A DNA stretch of 64,000 bases from Polytrichum commune (Eukaryota; Streptophyta; Polytrichopsida; Polytrichales; Polytrichaceae), in the NCBI GenBank assembly GCA_950295325.1, contig OX485803.1:69331554-69395553 (forward strand), written 5' to 3'. Positions 34,513-46,754 of the stretch are shown here, in pieces. How positions within the stretch are numbered: position 1 is the first letter of the stretch; each line of letters starts with the position of its first letter. Position numbers and translations under genes: made by a program. The notes beneath the pieces were generated by a model that saw only the letters and a list, made by a program, of their open reading frames with translations, did not search any database and was not told the DNA's origin.

Positions 34513-34870
34513 CTGACAATGTCCTCGCTCCATCCCCCGTCCTCTCTCCATTCATCCATGATTACTAGTTTTCCCGACAGAAACTCATCCATGCGGTTCA
34601 TTGTACGCACAAAGAGAAGGTGGGGTCACCCTATATAATACACAAAGCTCCAGCTGACAATGTCCTCGCTCCATCCCCCATCCTGTCTCCATTCATCCAT
34701 GCTTACTAGTTTTCCCGACAGAAACTCATCCATGCGGCTCATTGTAGGCACAAGGAGAAGGTGGGGTCACCCTATATAATACACAGAGCTCCAGCCTCAG
34801 CTGACAATGTCCTCGCTCCATCCCCAAACATCTCCATTCATCCATGATTACTTGCTCTCCCCGACAGAAA
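34513..34870. repeat. Tandem repeat of about 145 bp, two and a half units
   Basis: CTGACAATGTCCTCGCTCCAT recurs at 34513, 34653 and 34801, each followed by CTCCATTCATCCATG and CCCGACAGAAAC. The first two units also share GAAGGTGGGGTCACCCTATATAATACACA, which contains a TATA-like TATATAAT. It may be a duplicated promoter-like stretch; no gene start could be tied to it. Confidence 0.75.
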
Positions 34871-35441
34871 CGCATCCATGCAGCTCATCCATTCGTCAAT
34901 CCTACCACCTGGGCGAAGATCTCCACTTGGGCACGCAAAATACTCACATCCTCACATTACAAGCCCCAGGAATCCATCCTGGCACATTTCCCAATGTGTG
35001 GGCAGGGCATGTTGGGGTCACAGGTGAGACAAATCCTCGCATACTAGGGAATTCTCATCCATCCAAGTTTTCAATTTACAAATATGACCTCTCTAGCTTT
35101 GTGATGACCCACTGAACAAACAGTGGGTGCTGTGTATTGTTATGTGAATTATTGGTTTGTGTGGGGAGTAGCACCAGACACAAGATATATTATTGTGTGG
35201 GGAGTCACCTATAATAATTAGGGTTCCCCACTTGCACACGCAAGACTCGACAGTAGAAATTGGGTATGTGGGTGAACATGGTATCCTTATTATATGATAG
35301 AACTTATCGGACAGGAATAAAATATTGTATTGTTGTATTCAGGTTTGGTGGGCCTAGTATCACGAGAGAAAAAACTACATTACTTGTGCACCTAAGTCAA
35401 GTATCGAAGAACCTACACTAAAGTTGAGGCATCATCTATGT

Positions 35442-35833
35442 AGTAGAGGCACCTATTCCCAAATCCTGATCCGGCCCCATCGGCAATCAACAGGGTAGCA
35501 AAATATCGATCAGGATGGGATTGAATTTCGATCATTTTGAGGCTGAATTTTTGATTAGGCCGGAACCAATAGTTTCATGACACGTGACCAGGATTTGAGT
35601 CCTAAAGTGAGGAGGAATGAGCGGTTAAGTCAGACTCTAGACATTGGTAATATGATCGGGCCAACTTTTGGCTTCAAAAATTCGTGGTAATTTCAATTCA
35701 AGGCATAAAATTACCCAAAAAAATCCCATCCTCTTCATTCTTATCTTCCGGCACAGGAAAAGTTTGCACCATCTTGTACTTCTCCACATCTGGCGTAAAA
35801 TCTCTTAAGTGATCGGTTATGGGCGCCTCTACT
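35442..35833 (+). mobile_element. MITE, family C, copy 1
   Basis: Ends are AGTAGAGGCACCTATTCC and GGGCGCCTCTACT, an inverted terminal repeat of about 13 bp with mismatches. The interior (ATCGGCAATC, GGGATTGAATTTCGATCA, GGGCCAACTTTTGGCTTCA, AATCTCTTAAGTGATC) recurs in the next three copies in the same orientation. No target duplication was resolved. Confidence 0.6.
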
Positions 35834-35951
35834 CTATAACCGATAGAATAAGAGAGCATGCATATGTTTAAAAGAAGTATAACATATCAAATAAGAGAGT
35901 TTACGTAATAATACACATGAACTTTAACTTTGTTTGCCTTAAGAAATATAT

Positions 35952-36343
35952 AGTAGCGGTGCCTATTCTCAATTAGTTACCCATCAACAATATATAGGGT
36001 ACAACAATTTTGATCAGGCTCGGATTGAAGTTCTGATCACGCTGGGACTAAATTTTGATTGGGCCAATATCAATAGTGCAATGAGACATGTCATGGTCTT
36101 GTGTGCTAAAGTGAAAAGAATGAGCCGTTTAAATAAGCGGTTATGGCATACTCTAGACATTCGTAATATGTGTGGGCCAACTATTGGCTTTAATAAATCA
36201 TAGTAATCTCAAGAATCAAATTACTAAAAAATTTGCAACCCTCTTGATTTCTTTCTTCCTACACGGGTTAAAATTGCACCACCTTAGATTTATCCAAATT
36301 TGGCACAAAATATTTTAAGTGATCAGTTATGGGCGCATCTACT
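35952..36343 (+). mobile_element. MITE, family C, copy 2
   Basis: Starts AGTAGCGGTGCCTATTC and ends GGGCGCATCTACT. The interior is alignable with copy 1 over its whole length, with many substitutions. Confidence 0.6.
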
Positions 36344-36564
36344 ATAGATCTCATCTGTGTCATCGTTGCATGACCCTAGTGAGCAACTAAATGGAATTGG
36401 TCAACTTTGGATGCCTTGACCTTAAATAAAATATTTAGTGTGGTGTTGCTTTGCATTTTCACCCTCCCCCATAAGTAGGTGTCACGAAACTTCACCCCTT
36501 GAGATTTCGGTGGGGTTTTCCCCATCAACCAAAAAACCATCCCTACCTTCATCCAATCTATGTA

Positions 36565-36943
36565 TAGAAGAGGTACCTATTCCCGATCAGGACCCCATCA
36601 ACAATCTATAGGGTGCCATAGTTCTAATCATGTTTGGGACTCAATTTCAATCAAGTTGGAACCAATAGTGCCATGACACATATCATGTTTTGAGTGCGAA
36701 TGTGAGGAGGAATGAATGACTTAAATGAGTGGTTATGGTAGACTTGAGACATTGATAATATGTTTGAGCCAACTTTTGGTTTAAAAAAACCATAGTAATT
36801 TCAAAACTAAGGAATAAAATTACTGAAAAAACTTGCAGTCCTCGCAATTTCTATCTTCCTACATGGGAAAATTTTGCACCACCTTATAGTTCTCTGGACT
36901 TGGTGCAAAATCTCTTAAGTGATCATATATGGATGCCTCTACT
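36565..36943 (+). mobile_element. MITE, family C, copy 3
   Basis: Starts TAGAAGAGGTACCTATTCCC and ends GGATGCCTCTACT. Same interior order as copies 1 and 2, including CTCTTAAGTGATCA just before the right end. Confidence 0.6.
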
Positions 36944-36988
36944 CAAGACCACGTTATCCATGTGACTTTATTCACTTGCATGCAATGT

Positions 36989-37235
36989 ATAATAGAGGCG
37001 CCTACTCCTAATCGCCATCGGCGATCTATAGGGTATCAAAACTTTGATAAGATTGGGATTGAATTTTGAACGGGCTGGAACCAATTTCTCATCGGGCTAG
37101 GAGTAAATTCCAATCAGACCATAATCAATAGTGCCATGATACATGTCCTAGTTTTGAGTACTAATATGAGGAGGATTGAGCAATTATAACAAACTCTAGG
37201 CATTGGTAGTATGTTCGGGCCAACTTTTGGCTTCA
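36989..37235 (+). mobile_element. MITE, family C, copy 4, truncated
   Basis: Starts AATAGAGGCGCCTACTCC and follows the family to GGGCCAACTTTTGGCTTCATC, after which similarity ends. The right third is missing. Confidence 0.5.
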
Positions 37236-39311
37236 TCCATCATCCATTCATTTTCATCATGTGTCTTGTAAGAGCCATGTACTTCATCTATATGATATGT
37301 ATGAATTGCATCTACAAAGTTAAACTTGTGCATCCATGTGAAAGGATTAACATGGTAAACTACAAATTACTACAAATACTACATGGGAGGGGCAGAGTTT
37401 TTACCGCGGCCATAACCATCTCCCGGTCTTAGACAAAAAACACTGCTCCTCTGTACATTATAGATTCCCTAGCTCACTAATTGTTTTTCTTCTTTAAAAG
37501 TTTTTTTTCCGGGAGAAAATGCTTTATTACCATACGTGACTTTTGAACAAGAATCATTTGTGCCATTTTGGATGGATTAATTATACAAACCACAAGTTTA
37601 TATGAAACTCGAGGTCGTATATGGCCCCAAATGCATTAAGGGGTTAAGTTCTTTTCTACAACTAATCATATCAAGCATTCACCTGTGAATCAATTCAATA
37701 GCGTATGCAAGTGGAGAACATAAGGTCAAAGCATCCATAGTCAATCATGTCCATTTAACCACTCATTAGACTGCTTGCAATTCCAACATGGATGAGATCT
37801 ATTAGGGTTCATGCAAACGGAGTTAAGGTTTATGTGGCGGCGACTTTGTGTTCACTGAGCAAACCAAAATAGATGGCACAATGAGTATGAATGTTATTAG
37901 CTGCTAATTATAATTGTTTGCCAAAATTTGTTGTGATGTGAGTGGGTTGACATAAGGCTTCCGACTTTGGATGTGTGTGTTATTGTGCAAACTCTCTTCT
38001 TCTATCCATTATATATGCCTCAACTTAGTGTCATCAATGCTACTTGTCTTGGTCAATACTAATTGCAAACTACTTCAGGGCTTTATCTTGGATGAATGCT
38101 CTCACCTCTTGTTTTTGAGCAATATGTCATAAATATTTTTCGAATGATACAGTCACCAAGCCGTAGGAAGTGTTTCTTATGTGATTATAGTGCTTGGAAA
38201 GCTTTTGGGGTGTTTCGTGTTGGAGGTGCATTAGTGTACATTTGGAGCATCGTTTGGTGTTTGGTGTTTGGAGTTTTGGAGGCATGGGACATTGCTTGGT
38301 ATTGGAGTTTCAGAGACTTGAAACATCGATTGTTGTTTAGAATTTTGAGGACTTGAAGCATTGTACGTGTTCAGGTGTATATTTGGAGTTTGTAAATGTT
38401 GCATTGAATGATTCTAATGTTTTAACGTATATTTGATACAGTGGAGTATTTATTTGAGTTGGTTGGATGTAATTGTACATATTTGAGGGTACGAAAAGTC
38501 AATTGAATTGAAGAAGCTCCGATTTGAATGGATTAAAATTAGAAACGAGCATTGGAATTGAAGAGGGTATGATTTAAATACATTACAGGGTGCAAAAACA
38601 CATTTCAATTGAAGAGTATGTGATTTGATTGTGTTCAGGATGCCAAAATAGATTTGATACTAATACAAGATGTGTTATGTTGTGATAAATGTTATTTCTG
38701 CAATAATTTTATAATGAGAGTTTCCAATGTGATATATCTATTACACTTTAATGTCAATATATGTGTTATTGACAATATATCATTATTTGGATCCAAATGT
38801 TACAAAAACTACTTCAATCATAGGACCTCCAGAGTGAGTCGGATATTTTTTAGTACTAAACAAATAAAAATCTTAGCTAGTATATAAATTGACTTCATCT
38901 AAGTACTTTCATATTGAACACTTAGTGGTGAATGTAAGGATGGGGGAGAAAACATACGTATGGACTTTAATCTTCATTAACCAATCACCGTGCCAACCAC
39001 TAGAGCCATTATTTTACGCGTGGATATTTCTTCGCAAATTTTTATTTACCTCATCAATTAAAAACTATGGCAATGATATATATAAATCTACATAACTACT
39101 CAAAAATAAAATTCATCCGCATCTTCAAATAGGGAAATATTACATATTGATCAATTGTTGGTTGTCATGAACAATATTTTAATATCAAAATTTCAGTATG
39201 AAGATTGATGTCAAACAATATATTTGTATGGAGATTGATGTCAAACGTGCAAATGATTGTGTTGGATAATGGTTTGTAATTTCATTTTAGTCAATTTTAA
39301 TCGGTTAGTGG
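37236..39311. other. Intergenic, no supported feature
   Basis: AT-rich DNA with only short frames. Around 38220-38370 there are irregular repeats of GGAGTTT / TTGGTGTTTGGAG / ACTTGAAGCATTG words. Nothing else was recognised. Confidence 0.4.
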
Positions 39312-39723
39312 CACGGGGAGGTCACTCCATTGTCAAGTTGAAAACCACGTGCGAACAAAAAAAATCTACTTTTTCTAAGTTGCATCAACAAAATGGGTCA
39401 AAATTTTATCAAAAAAAGATTGTGAGTACATATACATGGTATCTATTACATAGTAAAAATTGATAACCAAAATTGATAATTTTTTTTCTTCTAGAAAACA
39501 TACCGTTTCTAACTAGAATGACGCAGAATTGAACTAAAAAAATTACTAGAAAAAATGGAGATGACTAAAAATTTCAAAAAAAAATACCAAAGATATTATC
39601 AATGGATATGTATATATAGAAAAAATATCATAAATTTTAAAATTATCTATGGCATATAATATAGGGGTAGCAAACTTTGTTCGCACGTGGTTTTCAACTT
39701 GACAATGGAGTGACCTCCCCGTG
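39312..39723. mobile_element. hAT-like MITE with 48-bp perfect terminal inverted repeats
   Basis: The first 48 bp (from CACGGGGAGGTCACTCC) are the exact reverse complement of the last 48. The element is flanked by an 8-bp direct repeat GTTAGTGG at 39304-39311 and 39724-39731, the duplication length of hAT transposons. The 316-bp interior is AT-rich and non-coding. A related right end (GTGACCTCCCCGTG) occurs at about 63830-63843. Confidence 0.9.
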
Positions 39724-40206
39724 GTTAGTGGTAGATGATATAGCATCATACCTGTGTCATATATCAAACATAAAATTCAATACTAAAATATTCATACAGA
39801 AGATTCAATACTAAATATTCATGTGCGTCATATATGCTTCGTGTAGAGTAAGATGAATGGTTTGGCACCATTTCACTATGGTAAATGTACCGGAATACCC
39901 ACACTGTATTGGTTCATAAATATCATGATCTGAACCATAATTCTTCATAGCCTCTATTTCATAAACACATACATCTCGTACATCCAGTCCTTATTGAAAT
40001 TCGATAGCTCTACATCCACCACCATTCGATAGCTTCTCCAAATAGATGAAGCTCGTTCCTTCATTTCACTTGCAATCACTCACCCTACAGATGAGTTAAG
40101 AATATAATCCACAGACACACGAATGATGAAACATGATATCACATGATATTGACAAACAAAATGCAGGAGAATAACATTGGAGGAATCTTAAACTTCATGG
40201 AACTAA

Positions 40207-40741
40207 GGGCCGCTTTACACCTAGAGGCCGGGCCACTTCCCCTTGAGGCCGATTGCATGAAATTTCAGCCCCTTTTGGGTTGGAGGCCGGCCTCAACTAC
40301 ACGGTATAATAAGATTATGATGGAGGTCAATTTTCCCATATGTAAAGGCTTTAGGGCCAAGAAGCTAGGTCGATTTAATAAATCTAGTATAATCCAACGG
40401 ATCTAGGATAATCTAGCATAGAGCCGTTCATATTCCCACATAATCCAATGGATATGCTTCGCTTTAAAAATCATATTTTATTTAAAGAAGTTTTATTTAT
40501 TGAAATTTGACATTGGTTCCGAGGCCAAGAATTGGCCCTTCATTTTGGGTGCACCCAATTCAACGAGCTCGGGCCGTGTCACACCACGCATTTTTGGATT
40601 AAAAATTTCATACCACCAAATCGGCCCAACCTCTAGGTGTAAAGGGGTTGGGGCTGATTTCAGCCTTTTGGCCAATCACAAGTGAGGATTTCAAGCCTCT
40701 TACACAACGAATTGACCAGGCCTCTAGGTGTAAAGCGGCCC
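40207..40741. mobile_element. PIF/Harbinger-like MITE with TAA duplication
   Basis: The ends are exact inverted repeats over 23 bp (GGGCCGCTTTACACC...), flanked by TAA at 40204-40206 and 40742-40744. A 3-bp TAA/TTA target site and GGGCC-type termini are typical of PIF/Harbinger and Tourist elements. Internally the CCTCTAGGTGTAAAG end motif recurs near 40631-40647. No transposase is present. Confidence 0.88.
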
Positions 40742-40956
40742 TAAAACCATGTGTGGATGGAAAACTTCTTCTTGCCAGGTGGCAGTGGGTGTGGAGAATA
40801 CCATCGAGCTGTGTGAAAGGATTTTGTTGATTGCCCATAGTGTTCCATGTAAACATGTCCATGGGCCTTTTTGGTGCAGGTATTATATAATAAGAATCGG
40901 ATTATAGCTAGGGTTAGGGTGGGAAGGGGGCAAAAGAATGTGAAGGCAGGCATGTA

Positions 40957-41462
40957 AGGGCCACCTCACACACGAGACTGAGAGCCCGTGACCATTGCAC
41001 TTCAAGCACTCTCATTGGTGGAAAAGGCGGAGCCGGTCCAAGTTCCCTTCACACTACGCTTGAGGGACCAACGGAATGAGTATGTGAATGCAAGATGGAT
41101 GTAAAGTCTATATGGATTCCTACGTGGTATCAAATGGATCATGTTTCATGATCACTTGGACTATTGTCAAAAATCACCTCTTGGAGGTAGGCCTAACACA
41201 AAACCGGGAGACCATGGCACTTCGAACGCTCACAACCATTGATATATTCTATTCTATCATGTGTGAGGTACCCACATGGATAGAAATTCATTGAAATAGC
41301 ATTTGGTTGAGGGCCCGGCCACATATGACTTCACACTACACTTGAGGGTTTATGAGCACACTACATGATTTCGGAGGTGTCTTGGGATGGCCTTTGGAAA
41401 CTTTCATTTGGGCTCCCTCAATTTCATGGTCACAGCTCTTTGCTTGTGTGTGAAGTGGCCCT
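40957..41462 (+). mobile_element. MITE, family A, copy 1
   Basis: Ends are AGGGCCACCTCACACACGAG and TTGTGTGTGAAGTGGCCCT, inverted repeats of about 20 bp. Interior landmarks shared with the other copies: GACCATTGCACTTCAAGCAC, GCAAGATGGATGTAAA, CCGGGAGACCATGGCACT, ATCATGTGTGAG, TTGAGGGCCCGG. The superfamily is not assigned because no clean target duplication is seen. Confidence 0.8.
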
Positions 41463-44400
41463 GAGTCCTAGTTGGTAGTGGAGCAATCTTGATGTTAGAA
41501 TATCACATGTCCGAGATGACCCTAAACTACCGGATTACAGTGGAGGGGTACCCAAACCGATCAAAGTGGTTGGCGGTTTGATTCTTGGCTGTGAAATCAT
41601 CTCTCTACTTGACGGAAACTAGTCAGGTAGTCAAGCGCCTCATGTGTTCCAAAAAGAAAAAGATGTTAGAATATCTCCCTCCAACAAGATATGTTCTACA
41701 TGTAATAGTGACCAAAAACACTCAAATGGCCTTTCTAAATCCTATGTCCCCTTGTAAAGTTGCCATCCTCACAAAATAATGAAAATCAATTTATAATTAA
41801 TTATAGCTTTATCTTTTGTGAGTAGAGCAATATGTAAAGTATCGTGTTTGGAGTCAAACTTATCACTAAAAGTTAGTTTCCATGTAGGCTGCTTGCCACC
41901 AAATTCTAGTAGAAATGTAAATTCCACCTATAGAAACTAACCTGACACATCATCTACTATGATCTTCTAAAAATGTATTTCTATGTATAGAATATATGAT
42001 AACCATTGAGATTTTCATACTTATCAATTTTATTTGAGTAGTTATAGTTTAGGTTATCTATGTGTTAAATTATGTGGAGTTGGGGAATGCCTTCACATTT
42101 CAAATTAGTTCATTAGGCACACAAACTCTTACCACAATAACTTTCTAATGGGTGCTCATCAATTAGGGCTATTTATTATTTTACCACAATTAAATTACTA
42201 TGTGTGGATTACTGTGCTAAGTGCCACTAATTCTATTTGTCACTGTGATGACATTGTGTTTAGTGTCCTAGGGTATTTATGTCATTGTGGTAACTTTTCT
42301 AGTGACACTTCTTATGAATAAGCTTACAAGTATTGTCTTCTCAACTTACATGTCTCTAATGAAATACTCACAATGTTGGGTATATTTTGCATCCTAACAT
42401 TTTTGAAACAAACTATTGTCATGGATGAGTGAAACCGAGATGAAAGACCATCTTAGTATTTGCAACAATTTAAAGTTATATTGCCCATTTTTATTTTTAT
42501 TTTTACGAAGAAACAACAAATACTATTAGGTTTACATTTAGTGTTGGTGACACTTCACTAATTGTTTACAGTTAGTATTGAGCAAGACAAATAGAACTGG
42601 TGACACTAAATACAATACTAAATGTAGTTCTAAACCTGAAGAAATAGCAAAATATTTGTGAGCCTAAGTAAAATTTCAATGGACGCTTACCGGTAGAGTC
42701 ACCAATAAGTTTCACGAGTGGCAAGTTTTCTAATGATAGTATGGGAATAGATATAGCATGTCTTCGTGTTATGGCTATAATGCATAGCCTTCCCGCAGGG
42801 TGGGGGGAGCACTCATAATAAATTTTTGGAGACACTTGCAATAACCACTTATTTTCAAGGGGGGGGGGGATTATCTTTGGGGATTACAACATCCAAAACC
42901 CTAAAACCATAATTCATCTACAAATTTGAAATAGATAAAATTAATTTTCATCCACCCATTTGAGCCTACGTAGAATTTAACATAGGATACCCTTATTCAA
43001 GGATATTTTTTAAAAAATAAAAATAATATAATTACACATGTTACAAAACTGGAATTTTTTTTATAAAAGGTTTCCAACATTAATTCAACCCCTATATTTT
43101 ACCTCGAATTGCTATTAAACACCTTATATTTAATTGCACATCATTTCTAAAATACTGCCAATGCCCCCTTAGGATAGCCTCTTTTGAGCAACCACTCAAA
43201 AGAGCAGTGAAAGGGTGAGATGAACCGCTCAAGATTTCAGATAATTAATGGAACTTTGATAAACAAAGTGATGTTGAATTGAATCTCGTCAAATACCTTG
43301 ATAGATCAAGTTTATTCTTCTTTTCATTAAGAAACACTTGTGATTGAACTACTCAACTGGGAGTGTTGAAATTAATTATCATAAAGAAAGGAACTATAGT
43401 TTGTAATTTTAATAATAGAATAATATTTTATTATTACGTTGTGTTTGAGATGTGTTATGATGACATGTCATTAAGTATGAGTAAATTTGATTTTATGATT
43501 ATGTCAATGTAATTAAACTTATTGTATGCATTATTAGTATAATTATAAGAATCATATTTGTATCTCAAGTGGTAACACTTGAGGTAAACGAAGAAAAACT
43601 CAAGAACATGCATTTTTTACATTAATTCTCATTACTACTATACCTTACCAAAGAAATGATTTACACCAAATAACATACTTATAATGATATCAAAATATTA
43701 TTGATGCAAGTGTATGTATGAATGATTTGAGATTGAATTTTATATATTACAATATTCAAAAAGTGAACTATTAGTTTTGACCTTCTTTGAGAGACTTAAT
43801 TCAGGCTCTCAAAGAGCTCTTTTGTCATCAATAATTAATGATATTGATTCATATGACTTAGTTTTGAATGACATGGTTGGACCTTTAGGATATTGATACA
43901 CCTCTAAAACTCACTCTATTTTAGTTGTTCTCATGATCAATAAGCTTTACATTGAGAGTAGTGAAAATTAAGATTAAAATTGTTTAACTTTAAACAAGAA
44001 TATTCAAATCATAAGGACAAAGAGAGGTTAATAATTTATTAAATGTTTGCGACTAAGCATATTAACGAGGCACGGTATTCTCAAGCGATTATGAATTTAC
44101 ATGATGTTACATCATAAGTCTTCTTAGCTTATTACAAAGGAACGACCCACGGTATTCATCACAAGCATGTGAGATGCCAATACCATTTGATGATTTGTTG
44201 GTCAACCTTTATACAACTAAACAACACCTTTGCAATAATCACATCGACTACGCCTCCACCCATTGAAATTTTAGTGTGACTTACACATTGATTATTGTAA
44301 GTTGTCAATATGATGTAGCTTTCATAAAATTGGGACCCAATACAGTAAACATCTTCAAGTTTAATGCAGCAATAGAGTTATCACGTCGTGTTGATTCGAG

Positions 44401-45035
44401 TGGTCTACATAACAATTTGTCATGAAACACCAATTATCATATGCCACCTAGTGATTGCAAGACATTTAATATGGGTTCATGATGAACAGTGTGGGTCATA
44501 CGAAATCAAATATGTAGTATAATGCACTTACTCAACAAGACATGATGATAAATTATTACCATATTCAAAGCCCAAGAACAAGAGCACCTGCAATTCCCAC
44601 GCCATGAATTGGGTCAAGAGGTCTATTGTCACATGATACGAACGTACCTCTCAATGACATTCAATCAACATACAAAATTTCATCCTTGCATGTTTTCTTA
44701 AATGATTTTAACTAGACTAATTCATAGTATTTATAGCTAATGCCGGTGTCAAATCAACTTAAACAAGTAACATATAGACTACATACTATAAAAGCCTTGG
44801 GACTAGTTGGTCAACCTCGAGCAACTAAAAGTACTTATACAACCCCCACAATAGTCCCCCCCCCCCCTTAAACTAAGTTGGCCAAGGCTAGACACCCACC
44901 CCTTTGAGTTGGGCCCCACCAACATTACCCAAGGTGATAACATAATCATTCATATTACAACATGTATTTTTCTTTCTAAGATGACATGACCCTTGAATTA
45001 GCATTAGGGACCCCAAATTATTCTACACTAATGAT
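41463..45035. other. AT-rich intergenic region, no supported gene
   Basis: Mostly AT-rich sequence. A C-run or G-run occurs at about 42860 and 44861. Around 44340-44540 the sequence is distantly similar to the Stowaway-like element at 60305 (shared GCCACCTAGTGATTGCAAGAC and ACAGTGTGGGTCA words). No coding block was recognised. Confidence 0.4.
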
Positions 45036-45211
45036 GGTAGTTAGAGTCACATATGTAATAATGTCACTTACCCTAAATCGAGGTGCATGTTAAGTTATAC
45101 TAATGATCAACAACTTCACCATTAGTGTCACCTCATGACATTGGGTGTTCAAGTGCGCTTAGTTATATATTGGCATTAGTATGTTCAACAATGTTATGAT
45201 GCATATGCCTA
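45036..45211 (-). mobile_element. MITE, family B, fragment
   Basis: In reverse it matches the right part of the elements at 50171 and 53711 (TTAGAGTCACATATG, AACTTCACCATTAGTGTCACC, GTTCAAGTGCGCTTA). It is cut off where the reverse-oriented gypsy LTR fragment begins. Confidence 0.55.
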
Positions 45212-46109
45212 TGTCACCTCCCCTTAACTATCTTGACCGTTTTTCAATTCTAGCAAGGGTCACGAGCGCTAATCCTTCACATTCCACCCATGTGAATGGT
45301 TAGCTCCCAATATCTTGGACCTCCAAGCTCATAGATGGGTGACCAACTCTCCTACACTTGCATTTGGGGTCTCCCCTTAGTCGGTAGCCAATGGTAAGAT
45401 GTGAATTTTCATCCATGGAAGTCCAATCTTTAGTTGATCATCGGGTTGCCGGAGCAACACCACAACAACCCGAACCATACTAGGCAACTATGCCCCCACA
45501 TTGGACCAACGCCGATGGAGACCGTGCCTTTCAGCCTCGGGTGGGTTCGGCTAGCCATGTTGCCTCACCCATATAAGCCTCTAGGACTTTGGGCAGGGCC
45601 CCTGCCCCACCGTCAAGAAACCTTTTGTTTCTCCTAAGAGTTGGGCCCAAGTAAAAATTTTCCTTTAGCCCCTGGGGTTGGAAGCCCCCGACAGCTTTAG
45701 ACCTTCATAACTTTGTCATGTGATCCCTATTTCTATCAAGCAACCACTACATCGACACCTACTCTTTGCGTAGATGTCGTTAAATGCCTCACTTGCTCCA
45801 TTTAGGTAAGTATTAAAGAAGTTATGGCTATTCTAACCTCGGCAGTGCCGGGCACTACTCCCAGGTCACTGCTCTCCCATGGCGCAGTCCATGTGCAGCG
45901 CCCCACTCAAATTGCCATATCTTCTAGTGAACACCTCCAATTGAGGTGTTCTTAAGCATTCTTACCCTCGTGACTCCTAGTCTCAATGGGTGGGAGGCGT
46001 TCTTAACGCCTGGGGCCCTCTGACCAATGGCGCCACAAGTCCCGGGTGTCACTCCGGGGTCCCCCTTGTGCCCATGGTATTTCGGGCACTCCTCATGGAG
46101 AGGTGCACA
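45212..46109 (-). mobile_element. Reverse-oriented LTR fragment of the gypsy family
   Basis: The reverse complement follows the LTR at about 14557-15490: shared landmarks include AGGGGGACCCCGGAGTGACACC, GGCGCCATTGG, CACCTCAATTGGAGGTG, ATGGGTGAGGC and CTTATATGGGTGAGG. The part corresponding to the LTR start is missing where a family A MITE begins. No adjoining gag or pol is present. Confidence 0.8.
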
Positions 46110-46530
46110 ACAAAGCTGGTCCAAGTTCACTTCACACTACGTTTGAGGGACCAACAAAGTAAGTGATGCAAGATGGATGTAAAGTTTACATGGATTCCTA
46201 CACGGCATCGAATGGATCATGTTTCAAGACCACTTGGACTGTTTTCAAAAACCACCTCTTGGATGTAGGTCTGACACAAAACTGAGAGACCATTTCACTC
46301 CGAAATCTCACAACCGTTGATTTGTTATATTTTGTCATGTGTGAGGACCCCGCATGAATAAAAACTCACTCAAATATTTGTTGATTGAGGGCCCGGTCAC
46401 ATATGACTTCACACTACACTTGAAGGCCGGTGACTACCCTACATGATTTAGGCAGTGCCTTGGGACGGCCTTTGGACACTTCTTTTGGGCTCTCGCAATT
46501 ACCTGGTCACAAGTCTTGGCTCGTGGCCCT
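46110..46530 (+). mobile_element. MITE, family A, copy 3, left-truncated
   Basis: Begins at the internal AAGCTGGTCCAAGTT motif and follows family A to CTTGGCTCGTGGCCCT. The left terminus is lost at the junction with the LTR fragment. Confidence 0.7.
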
Positions 46531-46754
46531 AAATCCCATAAGCGGTGTAACTTAGTGGGACTCAACAAAACACAGTGGCAAGTGATATTACACGAACATT
46601 ACTTACGATATTCACCCATATTCAACACCCGGGAATGCACCTGCAATTCGGACGCCAGGAATAAGCTTAGGAGAATGCATTAAAATGTAAGTACACAACA
46701 GATATCTTCTAACAATTCATAAGTTAGTTGGAGACTGCAGGCATCTTAACCTTA

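Noticed and set aside
34807..35115. A 102-codon ORF on the + strand
   Set aside because: It starts inside the 145-bp tandem repeat, has no recognisable domain and its composition looks non-coding.
40951..41470. Target duplication for family A MITEs
   Set aside because: Flanks TAA/TGA and TCA/TGA do not agree in the two full copies, and 8-bp flanks do not match either, so I left the superfamily open.
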